DNA of 64,000 nucleotides from Rhizobium leguminosarum bv. trifolii WSM1325 (GCA_000023185.1 CP001627.1:62001-126000), one strand, 5' to 3'. Shown: positions 39,763 through 49,109, numbered from the stretch's first letter. The notes: generated by a model not told the origin, from the sequence alone. Numbers and translations are program-made.

Positions 39763-41577
39763 CTACCGCGACTTGCTCTTCGAGCTGGCGGTGAGATACG
39801 GGCGCCGATCCAGTTCCGCCGACCTGTAGGAACTGCGCAGCCGCAGCAGATCCTTGCGGGCGATCAGGCCGCACAATTTCCCTGAGGTCGGATCGACGAT
39901 CGGAATGCGTCCGTCGCCGGTCGACAGCATCAGATCGGCGATGAATGCGACCGTATCATCAGGATGCCCCACCGGAACGGAATCATCCGTCACGTTTTCC
40001 GCGAGCGTCTGGCTGGCAAGGTCCGGATTCCCCTGCCAGAGCAGAGCGTCGGCTCTCGATACGACGCCGGCCAGCCTGCCTGTCGCATCGACCACCGGAT
40101 AGATCCGGTGCGTCTTCCGCTGCGAGGCAAAGAAATCGCAGGCCTCTCCCATCGTCATGGCGACGGGAAGCGTGTCGACATCGCTGATCATGATCTCGCT
40201 TGCGCGCGACAGTTCGAACGGGTCGACGCCATATTCGCGGGTGATGTGCTGACCGCGGCGGGCGATCTTCTCGGTCAGGATCGAGCGGCGCAGCAAAAGC
40301 ACGGTGACGGCATAGGCCACCACGGTTGCGGCAAGCAGCGGAACGAGCGTGCTGACGTCGCCGGTGATCTCCATCGCAAAGAAAGTGCCCGTCAGCGGTG
40401 CACGCATGGTTCCACCCATCATCGCCGCCATTCCGAGCAGCGCCCAGAAGCCGGGATCATTGCCCGGCATGACAAGACCGACCAGCCATCCGAGAGCCCC
40501 GCCGAAGATGAGGAGCGGCGCAAGCACGCCACCGGAGGTGCCCGACGACAGGGCAAACAGCCAGATGATCGTCTTCACCAGCAGGATCGACATGACAGCC
40601 GGGGCGAGCAGCCGGTTGTTGAGCAAGCCATCGATGATGTCGTAGCCGACGCCCATTGCCCGCGGTTCGATCAGGCCGCCGAGACCGATGACGAGACCGC
40701 CGAGCGCCGGCCACCACATCCAGTGGATCGGCAAGGCTTCGAACAGGTCCTCGATCCGGTAGAGCAGCGTCGTCAGCAATCCCGATTGCAGGCCGGAGAT
40801 GATGCCCATCGCCGCACAGGCAAAAATACCCCACCAGGGCAAGGCCACCTGGAAGTGGGTCGGGAACAGCGGGCCGACGCCGAACAGCAGCGGGCGCCAG
40901 CAGATCGACACGCAGGCGGCAACGGCGACGGGAATGAAGCTGCGCGGCTTCCATTCGAACAACAGCAGTTCGACCGCCAGCATGACCGCGGCGATCGGCG
41001 AACCGAAAATCGCCGTCATGCCTGCGGCCGCACCGGCGACGAGCAGCGTTTTCCGCTCGGCCGCACTCATGTGAAAGAATTGCGCGAACAGCGATCCGAT
41101 CGCACCGCCGGTCATGATGATCGGCCCCTCGGCGCCGAACGGGCCGCCGGTTCCGATGGAAATGGCAGACGACAGCGGCTTCAGGACCGCGACCTTCGGC
41201 GACATCCGGCTGCCGCCGATCAGGATGGCCTCGATCGCCTCGGGAATGCCGTGGCCGCGGATCTTCTCCGACCCGAAACGGGCCATCAGTCCGATGACAA
41301 GTCCACCCAGCGGCGGAACAAGCACCACCCACAGCGAGCGCGGCACCGCAGCCAGAGAGGCAGGCTGGATGCCGATCTGCCCGAACCAGATGACATTCGT
41401 CACCAGCGCAATGAGGCTGACGAGACACCAGGCGGCAAACGCGCCGGCGGTGCCGACAATGATGGACATGCCGACCAGGAGGAGGACCCGCCTGTCGGTG
41501 GTGAAATCGCCGGCCTCGCGCCGGGAAAGACCGCCGGTGAAATCGTGCGGCCGGTTGTTTGGTGGATGCTGCGCCAT
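39763..41577 (-). CDS. ClC-family chloride channel/transporter with CBS domains
   Basis: A 604-residue membrane protein. The ClC core has the anion-path motifs GTGGPFGAEGPI with the gating glutamate at residue 150, GMTAIFGSPIAAVMLAVELL, and SSGTSGGVLAPLLIFGGALG. Two CBS domains follow at about residues 450-580 (ASEIMISDVDTLPVAMTMGE; VAFIADLMLSTGDGRIPIVD) and may sense adenosine nucleotides. The proton-side glutamate of exchangers is not obvious by eye, so channel versus exchanger is left open. It is divergent from a MarR gene with a palindromic operator between, and convergent with the Ssu-type operon. Confidence 0.92.
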   Translation of the reverse strand: MAQHPPNNRPHDFTGGLSRREAGDFTTDRRVLLLVGMSIIVGTAGAFAAWCLVSLIALVTNVIWFGQIGIQPASLAAVPRSLWVVLVPPLGGLVIGLMARFGSEKIRGHGIPEAIEAILIGGSRMSPKVAVLKPLSSAISIGTGGPFGAEGPIIMTGGAIGSLFAQFFHMSAAERKTLLVAGAAAGMTAIFGSPIAAVMLAVELLLFEWKPRSFIPVAVAACVSICWRPLLFGVGPLFPTHFQVALPWWGIFACAAMGIISGLQSGLLTTLLYRIEDLFEALPIHWMWWPALGGLVIGLGGLIEPRAMGVGYDIIDGLLNNRLLAPAVMSILLVKTIIWLFALSSGTSGGVLAPLLIFGGALGWLVGLVMPGNDPGFWALLGMAAMMGGTMRAPLTGTFFAMEITGDVSTLVPLLAATVVAYAVTVLLLRRSILTEKIARRGQHITREYGVDPFELSRASEIMISDVDTLPVAMTMGEACDFFASQRKTHRIYPVVDATGRLAGVVSRADALLWQGNPDLASQTLAENVTDDSVPVGHPDDTVAFIADLMLSTGDGRIPIVDPTSGKLCGLIARKDLLRLRSSYRSAELDRRPYLTASSKSKSR

Positions 41578-41623
41578 GGAAGCCTCTGCTACGCCGGAAA
41601 TGGATACGCTTGAGGCGCGTCAA

Positions 41624-41642
41624 TATATCGTGATACGATATA
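41624..41642. promoter_or_regulatory. Perfect palindrome TATATCGT-GAT-ACGATATA
   Basis: Eight-base arms are perfectly inverted around three bases in the short spacer between the ClC gene (start at 41577) and the MarR gene (start near 41660). This is the size and symmetry expected of a MarR-dimer site and would control both genes. Confidence 0.65.
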
Positions 41643-41659
41643 AATCAATGGGTGAAAGC

Positions 41660-42214
41660 ATGAAGGCGAAAATGTCCCATGAAGATGCCTCACTTGACCG
41701 GCTGGCGACTGCCCATCTATTCGAGGATGGCGGCATGCGCTGCCGACCTTGGCGGCCGTTGCGGCAGAGGAGAAGTGCTTTGAAGAAGACCGCGCCGCCG
41801 CTGAGGCAAGAGGATTACGAAGCTCTCGCCGACCTCAGATTCGCGCTTCGCCAGTTCATGGACTTCAGCGCCTCTGCCGCCCAGTCGGAGGGATTGCCCC
41901 CGCAGCAGCATCAGGCCCTTTTGGCGATCAAGGGACAACGTGGCGATGCCATGACCATCGGCATGCTAGCCGAGCGGCTGATCATCGCGCCGCATACGGC
42001 GACCGAGCTTGTCGGGCGGCTGTCGGATGCCGGACTGGTTGAACGTCATGCCGATCCGGCCGACAGGCGCCGCCAGACGGTTCTTCTGACGGATAAGGCG
42101 GACGCGCTTCTGACGCGACTGAGCGCCGTCCACCTTTCGGAAATCAGGGAGATGGCCCCGAAGTTGATCGAGCTTCTGCTCGAGCTCCAGAAGACGGCGT
42201 CAAACACCAAATGA
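41660..42214 (+). CDS. MarR-family transcriptional regulator
   Basis: About 184 residues. The MarR winged helix-turn-helix is clear: GLPPQQHQALLAIKGQRGDA, MTIGMLAERLIIAPHTATEL, VGRLSDAGLVERHADPADRR followed by RQTVLLTDKADALL. The first 55 residues are unusual in length and basic (RCRPWRPLRQRRSALKK) and may not all be translated; the core begins near residue 45. ATG 41660 has GGTGA before it; ATG 41648 has no site and the frame further upstream is antisense to ClC. Divergent from ClC and probably its repressor. Confidence 0.85.
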   Translation: MKAKMSHEDASLDRLATAHLFEDGGMRCRPWRPLRQRRSALKKTAPPLRQEDYEALADLRFALRQFMDFSASAAQSEGLPPQQHQALLAIKGQRGDAMTIGMLAERLIIAPHTATELVGRLSDAGLVERHADPADRRRQTVLLTDKADALLTRLSAVHLSEIREMAPKLIELLLELQKTASNTK

Positions 42215-42249
42215 CAATTGCGACATAGCCGATCTCCTGACGTGCCGCT

Positions 42250-43158
42250 TCAATCCAAAAGCGTCTTCTTCAGGCGATGGATATGGGCGGCGCCAATGCC
42301 GCAGCAGCCGCCGATGATGGTCGCGCCGGCCTCAGCCCAGGAGCAGGCATAGCGCGAGTAGGCATCGTCATTTAGGTCGTTGCGGGTCTTATGCAGGCCT
42401 TCATTGGCGGCTGCCTCGCCTTGCTCCCCTTCGAAGGCATTGGCATAGACGCCGATTTCGATGCGCGCGTCCATTGTCCGGAACACGCGCGCCGCGGTCT
42501 CCACGGCCGCCTGCATGACCTCAGGCTTGCTGCAATTGAACAAAAGGGCTTCGGCGCCCGATGAAACCACCCAGGATGCCGCGTCCTCGACCCTTTCTTC
42601 GGAGCGAAGCTTCGGTTCGCCGCCCCTTATGGCTACCTCGTTATCTGCCAGGGTGAACGAAATCCAGAGCGGCTTGCCTGACGTCGCCACCGCCTTGCGG
42701 ACAGCCTCTGCCTCGGCAATCAGGCTCAACGTCTCACCGAGCCATATATCGACGAAGGGAGAAAGATTTTCGACAAGCACCTCGAGATAATCCTGCACCC
42801 GTGAAGGCTGAAAATTCTGCGGCTCGTATGAGCCGAAGATCGGCGGAAGCGAACCGGCAACCAGCACCTTCCGATCCGTGACGGCATCGGCCGCCTCGCG
42901 CGCCAAGCGACCGGCGAGACGGATCAGCGCTGGCCCTTCCTTCCAGAACCGATCCTCGCCGATGTGAAAGGGCACGAGCGCATAGCTGTTTGTCGTAACG
43001 ACCTCAGAGCCGGCGGCGATGAATTCCTGGTGTACCTTACGGACGATATCAGGCGCATTGATCAGCGCCAATGCCGACCATTCCGGTTGTTTCAGCTCGG
43101 CGCCCAGCCGCAACAGTTCGCGGCTCATGCCGCCATCGAGAATTCGCATCGTGCTCAT
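42250..43158 (-). CDS. Homocysteine S-methyltransferase-family protein
   Basis: A 302-residue methyltransferase of the MmuM/BhmT family, which moves a methyl group from S-methylmethionine, betaine or similar to homocysteine. The N-terminal ILDGGMSRELLRLG and the zinc-binding cysteines in LLFNCSKPEVM and IIGGCCGIGAAHI are intact. ETLSLIAEAEAVRKAVATSG is typical. It is the last gene of a leftward operon encoding a polar amino-acid importer, 121 bases after the second permease. Import of an S-methylated sulfur amino acid followed by methyl transfer is the likely pathway (inference). Confidence 0.88.
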   Translation of the reverse strand: MSTMRILDGGMSRELLRLGAELKQPEWSALALINAPDIVRKVHQEFIAAGSEVVTTNSYALVPFHIGEDRFWKEGPALIRLAGRLAREAADAVTDRKVLVAGSLPPIFGSYEPQNFQPSRVQDYLEVLVENLSPFVDIWLGETLSLIAEAEAVRKAVATSGKPLWISFTLADNEVAIRGGEPKLRSEERVEDAASWVVSSGAEALLFNCSKPEVMQAAVETAARVFRTMDARIEIGVYANAFEGEQGEAAANEGLHKTRNDLNDDAYSRYACSWAEAGATIIGGCCGIGAAHIHRLKKTLLD

Positions 43159-43279
43159 GAAGAGGTCTCCATTCAGGCTGTCGCGCCGTCATCGGCGGCG
43201 GGCTTTTGCATAACAAGGTGGGCGAGATGTACGTGGTTCGTGCGTGAGGGAACTCATGACCAGTCTCTTTCCCGTCGGC

Positions 43280-43969
43280 CTAGCGGCGAACCGGCACCTG
43301 CGCTTCGAGACCTCGAAAGACGCGGGCGATTACGGCGGTCAGCGCGAGATAGAAGAGGGTGACGACCAGCAGCGGTTCATAGACGAGCAGCGTGTCCTGC
43401 CGAACCTTGTTTGCCACGGCATAGAGATCCATCACCGTCACCGTAAAGGCGAGCGGCGTCGCCTTGAGCTGCATGACGATCTCTCCCGCAATCGTCGGCA
43501 GGGCGATGCGAATGGCGCGCGGCAGCCAGATGCGGCGGATCAGCATCCAGGGCGACAGGCCGAAGGCCCGGCCCGCTTCGAGCTCGCCCTTGGGAACGGC
43601 GAGCAGCGCGCCGCGCAACACCTCTGCCTCGTAGGCTGCGTAGTTCAGGGTAAAGCTGACGGCGGCGAAGAAGAAGCCCTCGCGCAGGATCGGCCAGAAG
43701 AGGCTCTGGCGGATGCCGGGGACCATGGGCAGCAGCGAGCCCACCCCGTAGTAGAGAAGCCATAGCTGTATCAGCAGCGGCGTGCCGCGGAAGAAGGTGC
43801 AGTAACTGCGCGCCAGGAGCCGCGTCAGCCTGCCGCCGCTGACCTGCGCAAAGGCGAGGCCTATGGCGATGGCGAAGCCGAACACCACGGAGATCACCAG
43901 CAGGCAAACAGTCTGCCAGGCGCCGGTCAGAAGCAGCGGCCAATAGGAAGAGATCCAGGTGAAATTCAT
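43280..43969 (-). CDS. Polar amino-acid ABC transporter permease
   Basis: A 229-residue permease (HisM/ArtM-like). FFRGTPLLIQLWLLYYGVGS and the coupling loop PKGELEAGRAFGLSPWMLIR, then RIWLPRAIRIALPTI, are diagnostic. The first membrane segment spans about residues 12-36. It follows the other permease after 12 bases and precedes the methyltransferase gene. Confidence 0.9.
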   Translation of the reverse strand: MNFTWISSYWPLLLTGAWQTVCLLVISVVFGFAIAIGLAFAQVSGGRLTRLLARSYCTFFRGTPLLIQLWLLYYGVGSLLPMVPGIRQSLFWPILREGFFFAAVSFTLNYAAYEAEVLRGALLAVPKGELEAGRAFGLSPWMLIRRIWLPRAIRIALPTIAGEIVMQLKATPLAFTVTVMDLYAVANKVRQDTLLVYEPLLVVTLFYLALTAVIARVFRGLEAQVPVRR

Positions 43970-43981
43970 GGGGCGCTTTCT

Positions 43982-44707
43982 TCAGGCAAGGCGCGGCTGC
44001 CCCCGCCGTACCCGTGCCTCGATCAGTTTGAAGACGACGTTGGAAACAAGCGTGATGGCGAGATAGAGAAGGGCCGAAGCAAGGAAAAAGACGAAGTAAT
44101 GCTTGGTGCTTGCCCCGGCAAGACGGGTGGCGAGCGCCAGTTCCTGGTAGCCGACGACCGCGACCAGCGCGCTGTCCTTGGTGACCGACATCCACAGATT
44201 GGCAAGACCCGGCAGCGCGTTTGGCAGGAGCGCCGGCAGCAGGACCCGGCGGAACCTCAGTACCGGTCCCATGCCGAAGGCCTTGGCGGCCTCGATCTGG
44301 CCGACGGGAATGGCGAGGATCGCGCCGCGCAGCACCTCCGTCATGTAGGCACCCTGGACGAAACCCAGCACCGCAACGGCCGCCACGAACCCATTCACAT
44401 TGACCGGCGGCAGCTCCAACGCGGCGAGCAGCCGGTTGAGGCCATCGGTGCCGGCATAATAGAGCCCGACGATCAGGATCAGCTCGGGAACGGCGCGGAT
44501 CAGCGTGGTATAGAGATCAAGCAGGAGGCGGAGCATGCGGTTGCCCGAAAGCTTTCCAAGCGCGCCGCCCGTGCCGAGCAGCAGCCCGATCGCGAAGGCG
44601 CAAGCGGAGATGGCGACCGTGGAGACCGCACCTGCCAAAAGGACGCCGCCCCATCCCGGAGGATAGGGAGACAGCAGGTCCAGAATACCTTGTTGCGTGG
44701 TCGCCAT
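43982..44707 (-). CDS. Polar amino-acid ABC transporter permease
   Basis: A 241-residue permease (HisQ/ArtQ-like). TTLIRAVPELILIVGLYYAG and the coupling loop PVGQIEAAKAFGMGPVLRFR with RVLLPALLPNALPGL define the family. It forms a heteromer with the next permease. The gap to the binding-protein gene upstream is 12 bases. Confidence 0.9.
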   Translation of the reverse strand: MATTQQGILDLLSPYPPGWGGVLLAGAVSTVAISACAFAIGLLLGTGGALGKLSGNRMLRLLLDLYTTLIRAVPELILIVGLYYAGTDGLNRLLAALELPPVNVNGFVAAVAVLGFVQGAYMTEVLRGAILAIPVGQIEAAKAFGMGPVLRFRRVLLPALLPNALPGLANLWMSVTKDSALVAVVGYQELALATRLAGASTKHYFVFFLASALLYLAITLVSNVVFKLIEARVRRGQPRLA

Positions 44708-44719
44708 CGTTCCGGCTGC

Positions 44720-45493
44720 TTACTTTGCGCCGTAGATGTCGAAATCGAAGTATTTCTTGTTGATGGCGTCATACTGGCCACTGGCGCGGACGGCAGCGAT
44801 CGCCGTGTTCAGCTTGGCCTTCAGCTCAGTGTCTTCCTTGCGCAGGCCGCCCGAAACGCCGGCGCCGAGAATCTCCTTGTCGTCGGCAACGTCGCCCATC
44901 TTGGCGCAGCAATCCTTGCCGCCATCGCTTTTGAGGAAAGCGTCAAGCGCCAGTGAATCGCCGAAGACATAGTCGATACGGCCGGAGGCGAGATCCTGGA
45001 ACGCTTCGTCGAGCGTCTGGTAGGTCTTTTCCTCGGCAGCCTCGGCGAAATACTTCTTGTAATATTCCGACTGGATCGTCGACACCTGGATGCCGATGGT
45101 CTTGCCTTTCACGTCCTCGGCAGTGGCGCCCGGCTTCTGGTCTTTGGGGCCGATCAAGGTGCTCGGCGTGTTGTAATATTTATCGGTGAAGTCGATCACC
45201 TTCGAGCGTTCCGCGGTGTTCGACATCGACGACCAGATCACGTCGAACTTCTTGCTCTGGAGAGCCGGAATGAGACCATCCCAGGAAATTTCGACGATCG
45301 AGCATTTCTCCTTCATCTGCTCGCACACAGCGTTCATCAGGTCGATCTCCCATCCCTGCCATTGGCCGGAGGCGTCCTTGGCGAAGAAGGGCGGATAGGA
45401 TTCGTTCATGACACCGAAGCGGACTTCGGCCTGTGCGGTGACGGCGGAAAGCACGAGTGCCGCGCCGGCGAACAGTGTGGGGAGCAGTTTCAT
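44720..45493 (-). CDS. Amino-acid ABC transporter substrate-binding protein (family 3)
   Basis: About 257 residues with a signal peptide (KLLPTLFAGAALVLSAVTAQA). The family 3 fold is shown by RFGVMNESYPPFFAKDASGQ, WQGWEIDLMNAVCEQMKEKC and DVIWSSMSNTAERSKVIDFT. Cysteine pairs in the mature protein (VCEQMKEKC; DCCAK) may form disulfides. The ATG at 45493 starts the signal peptide; the frame is open upstream into the ATPase gene but that is not used. Likely ligand: a polar or sulfur amino acid, judged by the methyltransferase in the operon. Confidence 0.92.
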   Translation of the reverse strand: MKLLPTLFAGAALVLSAVTAQAEVRFGVMNESYPPFFAKDASGQWQGWEIDLMNAVCEQMKEKCSIVEISWDGLIPALQSKKFDVIWSSMSNTAERSKVIDFTDKYYNTPSTLIGPKDQKPGATAEDVKGKTIGIQVSTIQSEYYKKYFAEAAEEKTYQTLDEAFQDLASGRIDYVFGDSLALDAFLKSDGGKDCCAKMGDVADDKEILGAGVSGGLRKEDTELKAKLNTAIAAVRASGQYDAINKKYFDFDIYGAK

Positions 45494-45545
45494 TCGCAGG
45501 ATTCTCCTGGTTTGTGTTGTGTTGTCGATGAGAGCTCGAAGTGCA

Positions 45546-46325
45546 TCAGTGGGCGCTGAGGCCGGTGAACTCCCGGCAGCGGGCGCTGACCGGCGCCCCG
45601 AAGATCTGCTCCGGCGGGCCTTCTTCCTCGATCCGTCCCTGATGCAGAAAGAGAACACGGCTCGAGACGTCACGGGCGAAGCGCATTTCATGCGTGACGA
45701 TCAACATGGTCCGGCCTTCTTCCGCGAGATCGCGGATGACCTTCAGGACCTCGCCGACCAGCTCCGGATCAAGCGCCGATGTCGGCTCGTCGAACAGCAT
45801 GACAGCAGGGTCGACGCAGAGCGCCCGGGCAATCGCCGCGCGTTGCTGCTGACCGCCGGAGAGGAAAGCGGGATAGGCATGGCGCTTGTCGAAGAGCCCG
45901 ACCTTGTGAAGCAGGGCCTCGGCCTTTTCGATGGCCTCGCGTCGCGAAATGCCCATGACGTGCACTGGCGCCTCGATGACGTTTTCCAGCACCGTCCGAT
46001 GAGCCCAGAGATTGAAACTCTGGAAGACCATCCCCAGTCCGGTCCGCAGCCGTTCGATCTGCCGCCAGCTGCGCGGCTGCAGCCGGCCGCCCCGCCCCAT
46101 CTTCAGCGCGATCTCCTCGCCGTTTACGGCAATGCGGCCACGATCAGGCGTTTCTAGGAAATTGATGCATCTGAGAAAAGTGCTCTTGCCGGAGCCCGAC
46201 GAGCCGATGATCGAAATTACATCGGACTTCTCGGCCTGCGCCGAAATACCCTTGAGAACCTCTTGCGAGCCGAAGCTTTTATGGAGATCTTCGACGCGAA
46301 GAGCAGGAAAGGGTTGATCTGCCAT
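45546..46325 (-). CDS. Amino-acid ABC transporter ATPase (HisP type)
   Basis: About 259 residues: Walker [10 protein letters not shown], signature [17 protein letters not shown], Walker [20 protein letters not shown], switch [16 protein letters not shown]. As in HisP there is an insertion before the Q-loop ([20 protein letters not shown]). The ATG at 46325 fits the family N-terminus; the 24 codons upstream run into the promoter. First gene of the leftward operon and divergent from the Lrp-type gene. Confidence 0.92.
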   Translation of the reverse strand: MADQPFPALRVEDLHKSFGSQEVLKGISAQAEKSDVISIIGSSGSGKSTFLRCINFLETPDRGRIAVNGEEIALKMGRGGRLQPRSWRQIERLRTGLGMVFQSFNLWAHRTVLENVIEAPVHVMGISRREAIEKAEALLHKVGLFDKRHAYPAFLSGGQQQRAAIARALCVDPAVMLFDEPTSALDPELVGEVLKVIRDLAEEGRTMLIVTHEMRFARDVSSRVLFLHQGRIEEEGPPEQIFGAPVSARCREFTGLSAH

Positions 46326-46400
46326 GCATGGTTCCGGGTGAATTGAGCTTGCGAAGGATAATGACAAAATAACGCGGTTTTTTCGCGCAGTTTTCACCTA

Positions 46401-46421
46401 TTCTGCATATTTTATGCAAAA
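46401..46421. promoter_or_regulatory. Lrp-type palindrome TGCATA-TTT-TATGCA
   Basis: Arms TGCATA (46404-46409) and TATGCA (46413-46418) are perfectly inverted around TTT, and the symmetry continues to 46401 and 46421 with one mismatch. It is AT-rich, 15-21 bases, and lies in the spacer between the divergent importer operon and the Lrp/AsnC gene, as expected for an Lrp-family site. Confidence 0.65.
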
Positions 46422-46488
46422 TAATCTTCCTCATGCGGCAAGTACGGCAGAATGCGCGAATTGCTGCGGCGAGAACTAGGATTGGACA

Positions 46489-46953
46489 ATGGAACAGCTG
46501 GATCGTTTTGACCGTGACATTCTCGATATCGTTCAGCGCGACTGCCAGCTGAAAGCCGAAACCATTGCCGAACGGATCGGACTGTCTGTTTCGGCCGTGC
46601 AGAGGCGGTTGAAGCGGCTGCGCGAGGAAGGGATCATCAAGGCGGAGGTGGCCGTCGTCGACCGCAAGGCGACGGGCACAGCGATGGTGTTCATCGTCGG
46701 GATGGAGATCGAGCGGGATAATTACGACGCGCTGGCGAAATTCCGCCTCTGGGCGGAGAAGCAGGATCACATACAACAGGTCTATTACGTCACAGGCGCG
46801 GTCGATCTGATCGCGATCGTCACCGCCCGCGACGTCGAGCATTATGACGACATCGCTGCGCTGATCATGGCTGACAATCCGCAGATCCGCCGCATGCACA
46901 CGAATGTCGTGCTGCGCGACGTCAAGCTCGGCCTGTTCGTGCCCCTGGACTAG
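46489..46953 (+). CDS. Lrp/AsnC-family transcriptional regulator
   Basis: A 154-residue feast/famine regulator. The N-terminal helix-turn-helix reads LDRFDRDILDIVQRDCQLKA, ETIAERIGLSVSAVQRRLKR; the C-terminal RAM domain contains KQDHIQQVYYVTGAVDLIAI and VVLRDVKLGLFVPLD. RAM domains bind amino acids. It is divergent from the amino-acid importer/methyltransferase operon with a palindrome between, so substrate-induced activation of that operon is likely (inference). Confidence 0.92.
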   Translation: MEQLDRFDRDILDIVQRDCQLKAETIAERIGLSVSAVQRRLKRLREEGIIKAEVAVVDRKATGTAMVFIVGMEIERDNYDALAKFRLWAEKQDHIQQVYYVTGAVDLIAIVTARDVEHYDDIAALIMADNPQIRRMHTNVVLRDVKLGLFVPLD

Positions 46954-47075
46954 CGCGCACGCCATGCTCCGTCGGCAGTGGTTCCGGCTGCCACAGATCG
47001 GGAACCGACAAGCCGCTGGACTCGCATTTGACAAAGGGCATAATTCCGGGCGCAAATTCTCGGGAGGAATGATCG

Positions 47076-48461
47076 TTGACGTTACGACACCAGATCATCG
47101 CATTGGCGATCGTCCCGCTCGTCATATCGATCCTTGCGATCACCACCTTCATCACCTGGCAATCGGCAAACCTCGCCAAGAACAGCATCGACACGTTCGA
47201 GCAGAACATGCTGAAGACCAAGGAAGCCGAGATCCTCAATCTGACCAACCTTGCCCTGTCCGCCATCCAGACGATCTATGACAATGCCGGTGCCGACGAC
47301 GAAGCCGCCAAGCAAAAGGTGGCGGCGATCCTGACTTCGCTCGACTACGGCAAGGACGGATATTTCTTTGTCTACGATTATGACGGCAACAACATCGTCC
47401 ATCCGCGCCAGAGTTTCCGGCATGGGCATAATTGGCTCGATCTTACCGATCCGGATGGCGACAAGGTCATTGCCGAACTGATCGCCACGGCAAGAGCGGG
47501 CGGGGGCCTGCATCAGTACAAATGGCAGAAACCATCGACCGGACAGATCGCAGACAAGCTCTCCTTCGTCGTCAGTCTCGACAAATGGCAATGGGTCGTC
47601 GGCACCGGTGTTTATCTGGATGACGTCTTTGCCCAAAGCGCCGCCGCCAACGCCGGCATGCGCGCCAACATAAAACGGACCTTTATCATCGTCGCGCTGA
47701 TCGCCGTGCCTTCGGTGCTCGTCGTTTTCACCACCTGCATGCTGCTGACGTTCCACGAGCGCCGCATGGCCGACAGCCGGCTCAAGGCCCTTACGCAGCG
47801 GGTCATCGATACCCAGGAAGAAGAGCGCGCACGGCTGGCGCGCGAGTTGCACGACGGCATTTCCCAAAATCTCGTCGGCGTGCGCTATGCGATGGATCTT
47901 GCCGGCCGCAAGGTGAGGACCAATGTCGACGATGCAGCACTGACGATCGATCGCGGTGTCGAGGCGCTGAACGGCGCCATCAAGGAAATCAGGCGGCTGT
48001 CGCACGACCTGCGCCCGCGCGTGCTCGACGACCTCGGCCTGACGGCGGCGCTCGAGGCACTCTGCTATCACTTTGCCGAGCGGACGGGCATCGAGACGAA
48101 GATCGACGCCTCAAGCTTCACCGACACGCTGAAGGCCGAAGCCAATACCGCGCTTTATCGTGTCGCACAGGAAGCGTTCAACAATGTCGAACGCCACTCG
48201 GGCGCCTCCAAGCTTGCGGTCAAGGTCTGGAGCGACAACGGCCGCGCCCGCATGACGGTCACCGACAATGGCACTGGCTTCGACGGCGCCAAGGACGGCC
48301 TGTCCGGCAGATCGGGTCTCGGCCTGCGCAACATGCAGGAGCGGATGGCCCACTTCCGCGGCCTGCTGCTGATCAACAGCAGCGAGACCGGCACGACGCT
48401 GACGGCAATGCTGCCGAAATCAGCCAATCGTCCCGCCGGCAAGCGGGCAGAAGCGGCATGA
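47076..48461 (+). CDS. mctS: Cache-domain sensor histidine kinase (MctS-like, NarL/HisKA_3 type)
   Basis: A 461-residue membrane kinase. Membrane segments at about 7-28 and 203-226 flank a periplasmic single-Cache domain (YGKDGYFFVYDYDGNNIVHP, DKWQWVVGTGVYLDDVF), a sensor of small organic acids. The kinase has the HisKA_3 phospho-acceptor in ARELHDGISQNLVG (His259) and ATP-binding motifs NTALYRVAQEAFNNVERHSG, VTDNGTGFD and GLGLRNMQERM. The start is the TTG at 47076, with GGGAGG nine bases upstream; no ATG fits. The stop overlaps the response-regulator start. The identity with MctS of R. leguminosarum rests on gene order with a MctP-like symporter. Confidence 0.85.
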   Translation: MTLRHQIIALAIVPLVISILAITTFITWQSANLAKNSIDTFEQNMLKTKEAEILNLTNLALSAIQTIYDNAGADDEAAKQKVAAILTSLDYGKDGYFFVYDYDGNNIVHPRQSFRHGHNWLDLTDPDGDKVIAELIATARAGGGLHQYKWQKPSTGQIADKLSFVVSLDKWQWVVGTGVYLDDVFAQSAAANAGMRANIKRTFIIVALIAVPSVLVVFTTCMLLTFHERRMADSRLKALTQRVIDTQEEERARLARELHDGISQNLVGVRYAMDLAGRKVRTNVDDAALTIDRGVEALNGAIKEIRRLSHDLRPRVLDDLGLTAALEALCYHFAERTGIETKIDASSFTDTLKAEANTALYRVAQEAFNNVERHSGASKLAVKVWSDNGRARMTVTDNGTGFDGAKDGLSGRSGLGLRNMQERMAHFRGLLLINSSETGTTLTAMLPKSANRPAGKRAEAA

Positions 48462-49102
48462 CAGAACGCCCGAAAATCAGGGTGCTCTTGATCGACAACC
48501 ACCCGCTGGTGCTGGACGGGTTGAAGGCGGTGCTCGAAACATTCGACCATATCGAAGTTGCCGGCACGGCCGGGCTCGCGCAAACGGGGCTGGAGATCGG
48601 CCGGCAAGTTCTGCCGCAGGTCGTGCTGATGGACATCAACATGCCGAAGCTGAGCGGCATCGATGCGATCGAGTTGTTCAGGAACGAACTTCCCCAGGCG
48701 CGGGTCGTGATGCTCTCCATGCATGACAGCCGCGAGTATATTTCCTCCTCGGTCATGCATGGCGCTGCCGGTTACATCCTGAAGGACGTTTCGACAGACG
48801 AGATCGTCTCGGCCATCGAGACCGTAGCGGGCGGGGGGACATATTTCTCGTCCGGCGTCTTCGACGCGCTGATGGGCGAACGCGCCGAGGAGGGTAGCGA
48901 TCCCCTGACCCCGCGCGAACGCGACATTCTCGGGCTGATCGTTGCCGGCAGAAGCAACAAGGAGATCGCCGAAACGCTCGGGATCACCTCCGCCACGGCG
49001 GAAACCCATCGCAAGAACCTCAAGAAGAAGCTCGGTATCGCCACCACAGCGGGCCTCATCCGCTATGCGCTCGATCACGGCATCGTCTCGAAAACCGGGT
49101 AA
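48458..49102 (+). CDS. mctR: LuxR/NarL-type response regulator (MctR-like)
   Basis: A 214-residue response regulator. The receiver domain has LLIDNHP and the phospho-acceptor in VVLMDINMP (Asp59), with conserved LSMHDS and LKD. The LuxR helix-turn-helix is LTPRERDILGLIVAGRSNKE, IAETLGITSATAETHRKNLK. It overlaps the kinase gene (ATGA) and so is its partner. A 7-2-7 palindrome at 49111-49126, just after its stop and upstream of the transport genes, is a likely target site. Confidence 0.88.
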   Translation: MTERPKIRVLLIDNHPLVLDGLKAVLETFDHIEVAGTAGLAQTGLEIGRQVLPQVVLMDINMPKLSGIDAIELFRNELPQARVVMLSMHDSREYISSSVMHGAAGYILKDVSTDEIVSAIETVAGGGTYFSSGVFDALMGERAEEGSDPLTPRERDILGLIVAGRSNKEIAETLGITSATAETHRKNLKKKLGIATTAGLIRYALDHGIVSKTG

Positions 49103-49109
49103 ATCGCGT

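Noticed and set aside
39964..41613. A 549-codon rightward open frame
   Set aside because: It is antisense to the ClC gene, and its translation is an extremely charged mix of R, D, Q and H, typical of a reverse-strand shadow.
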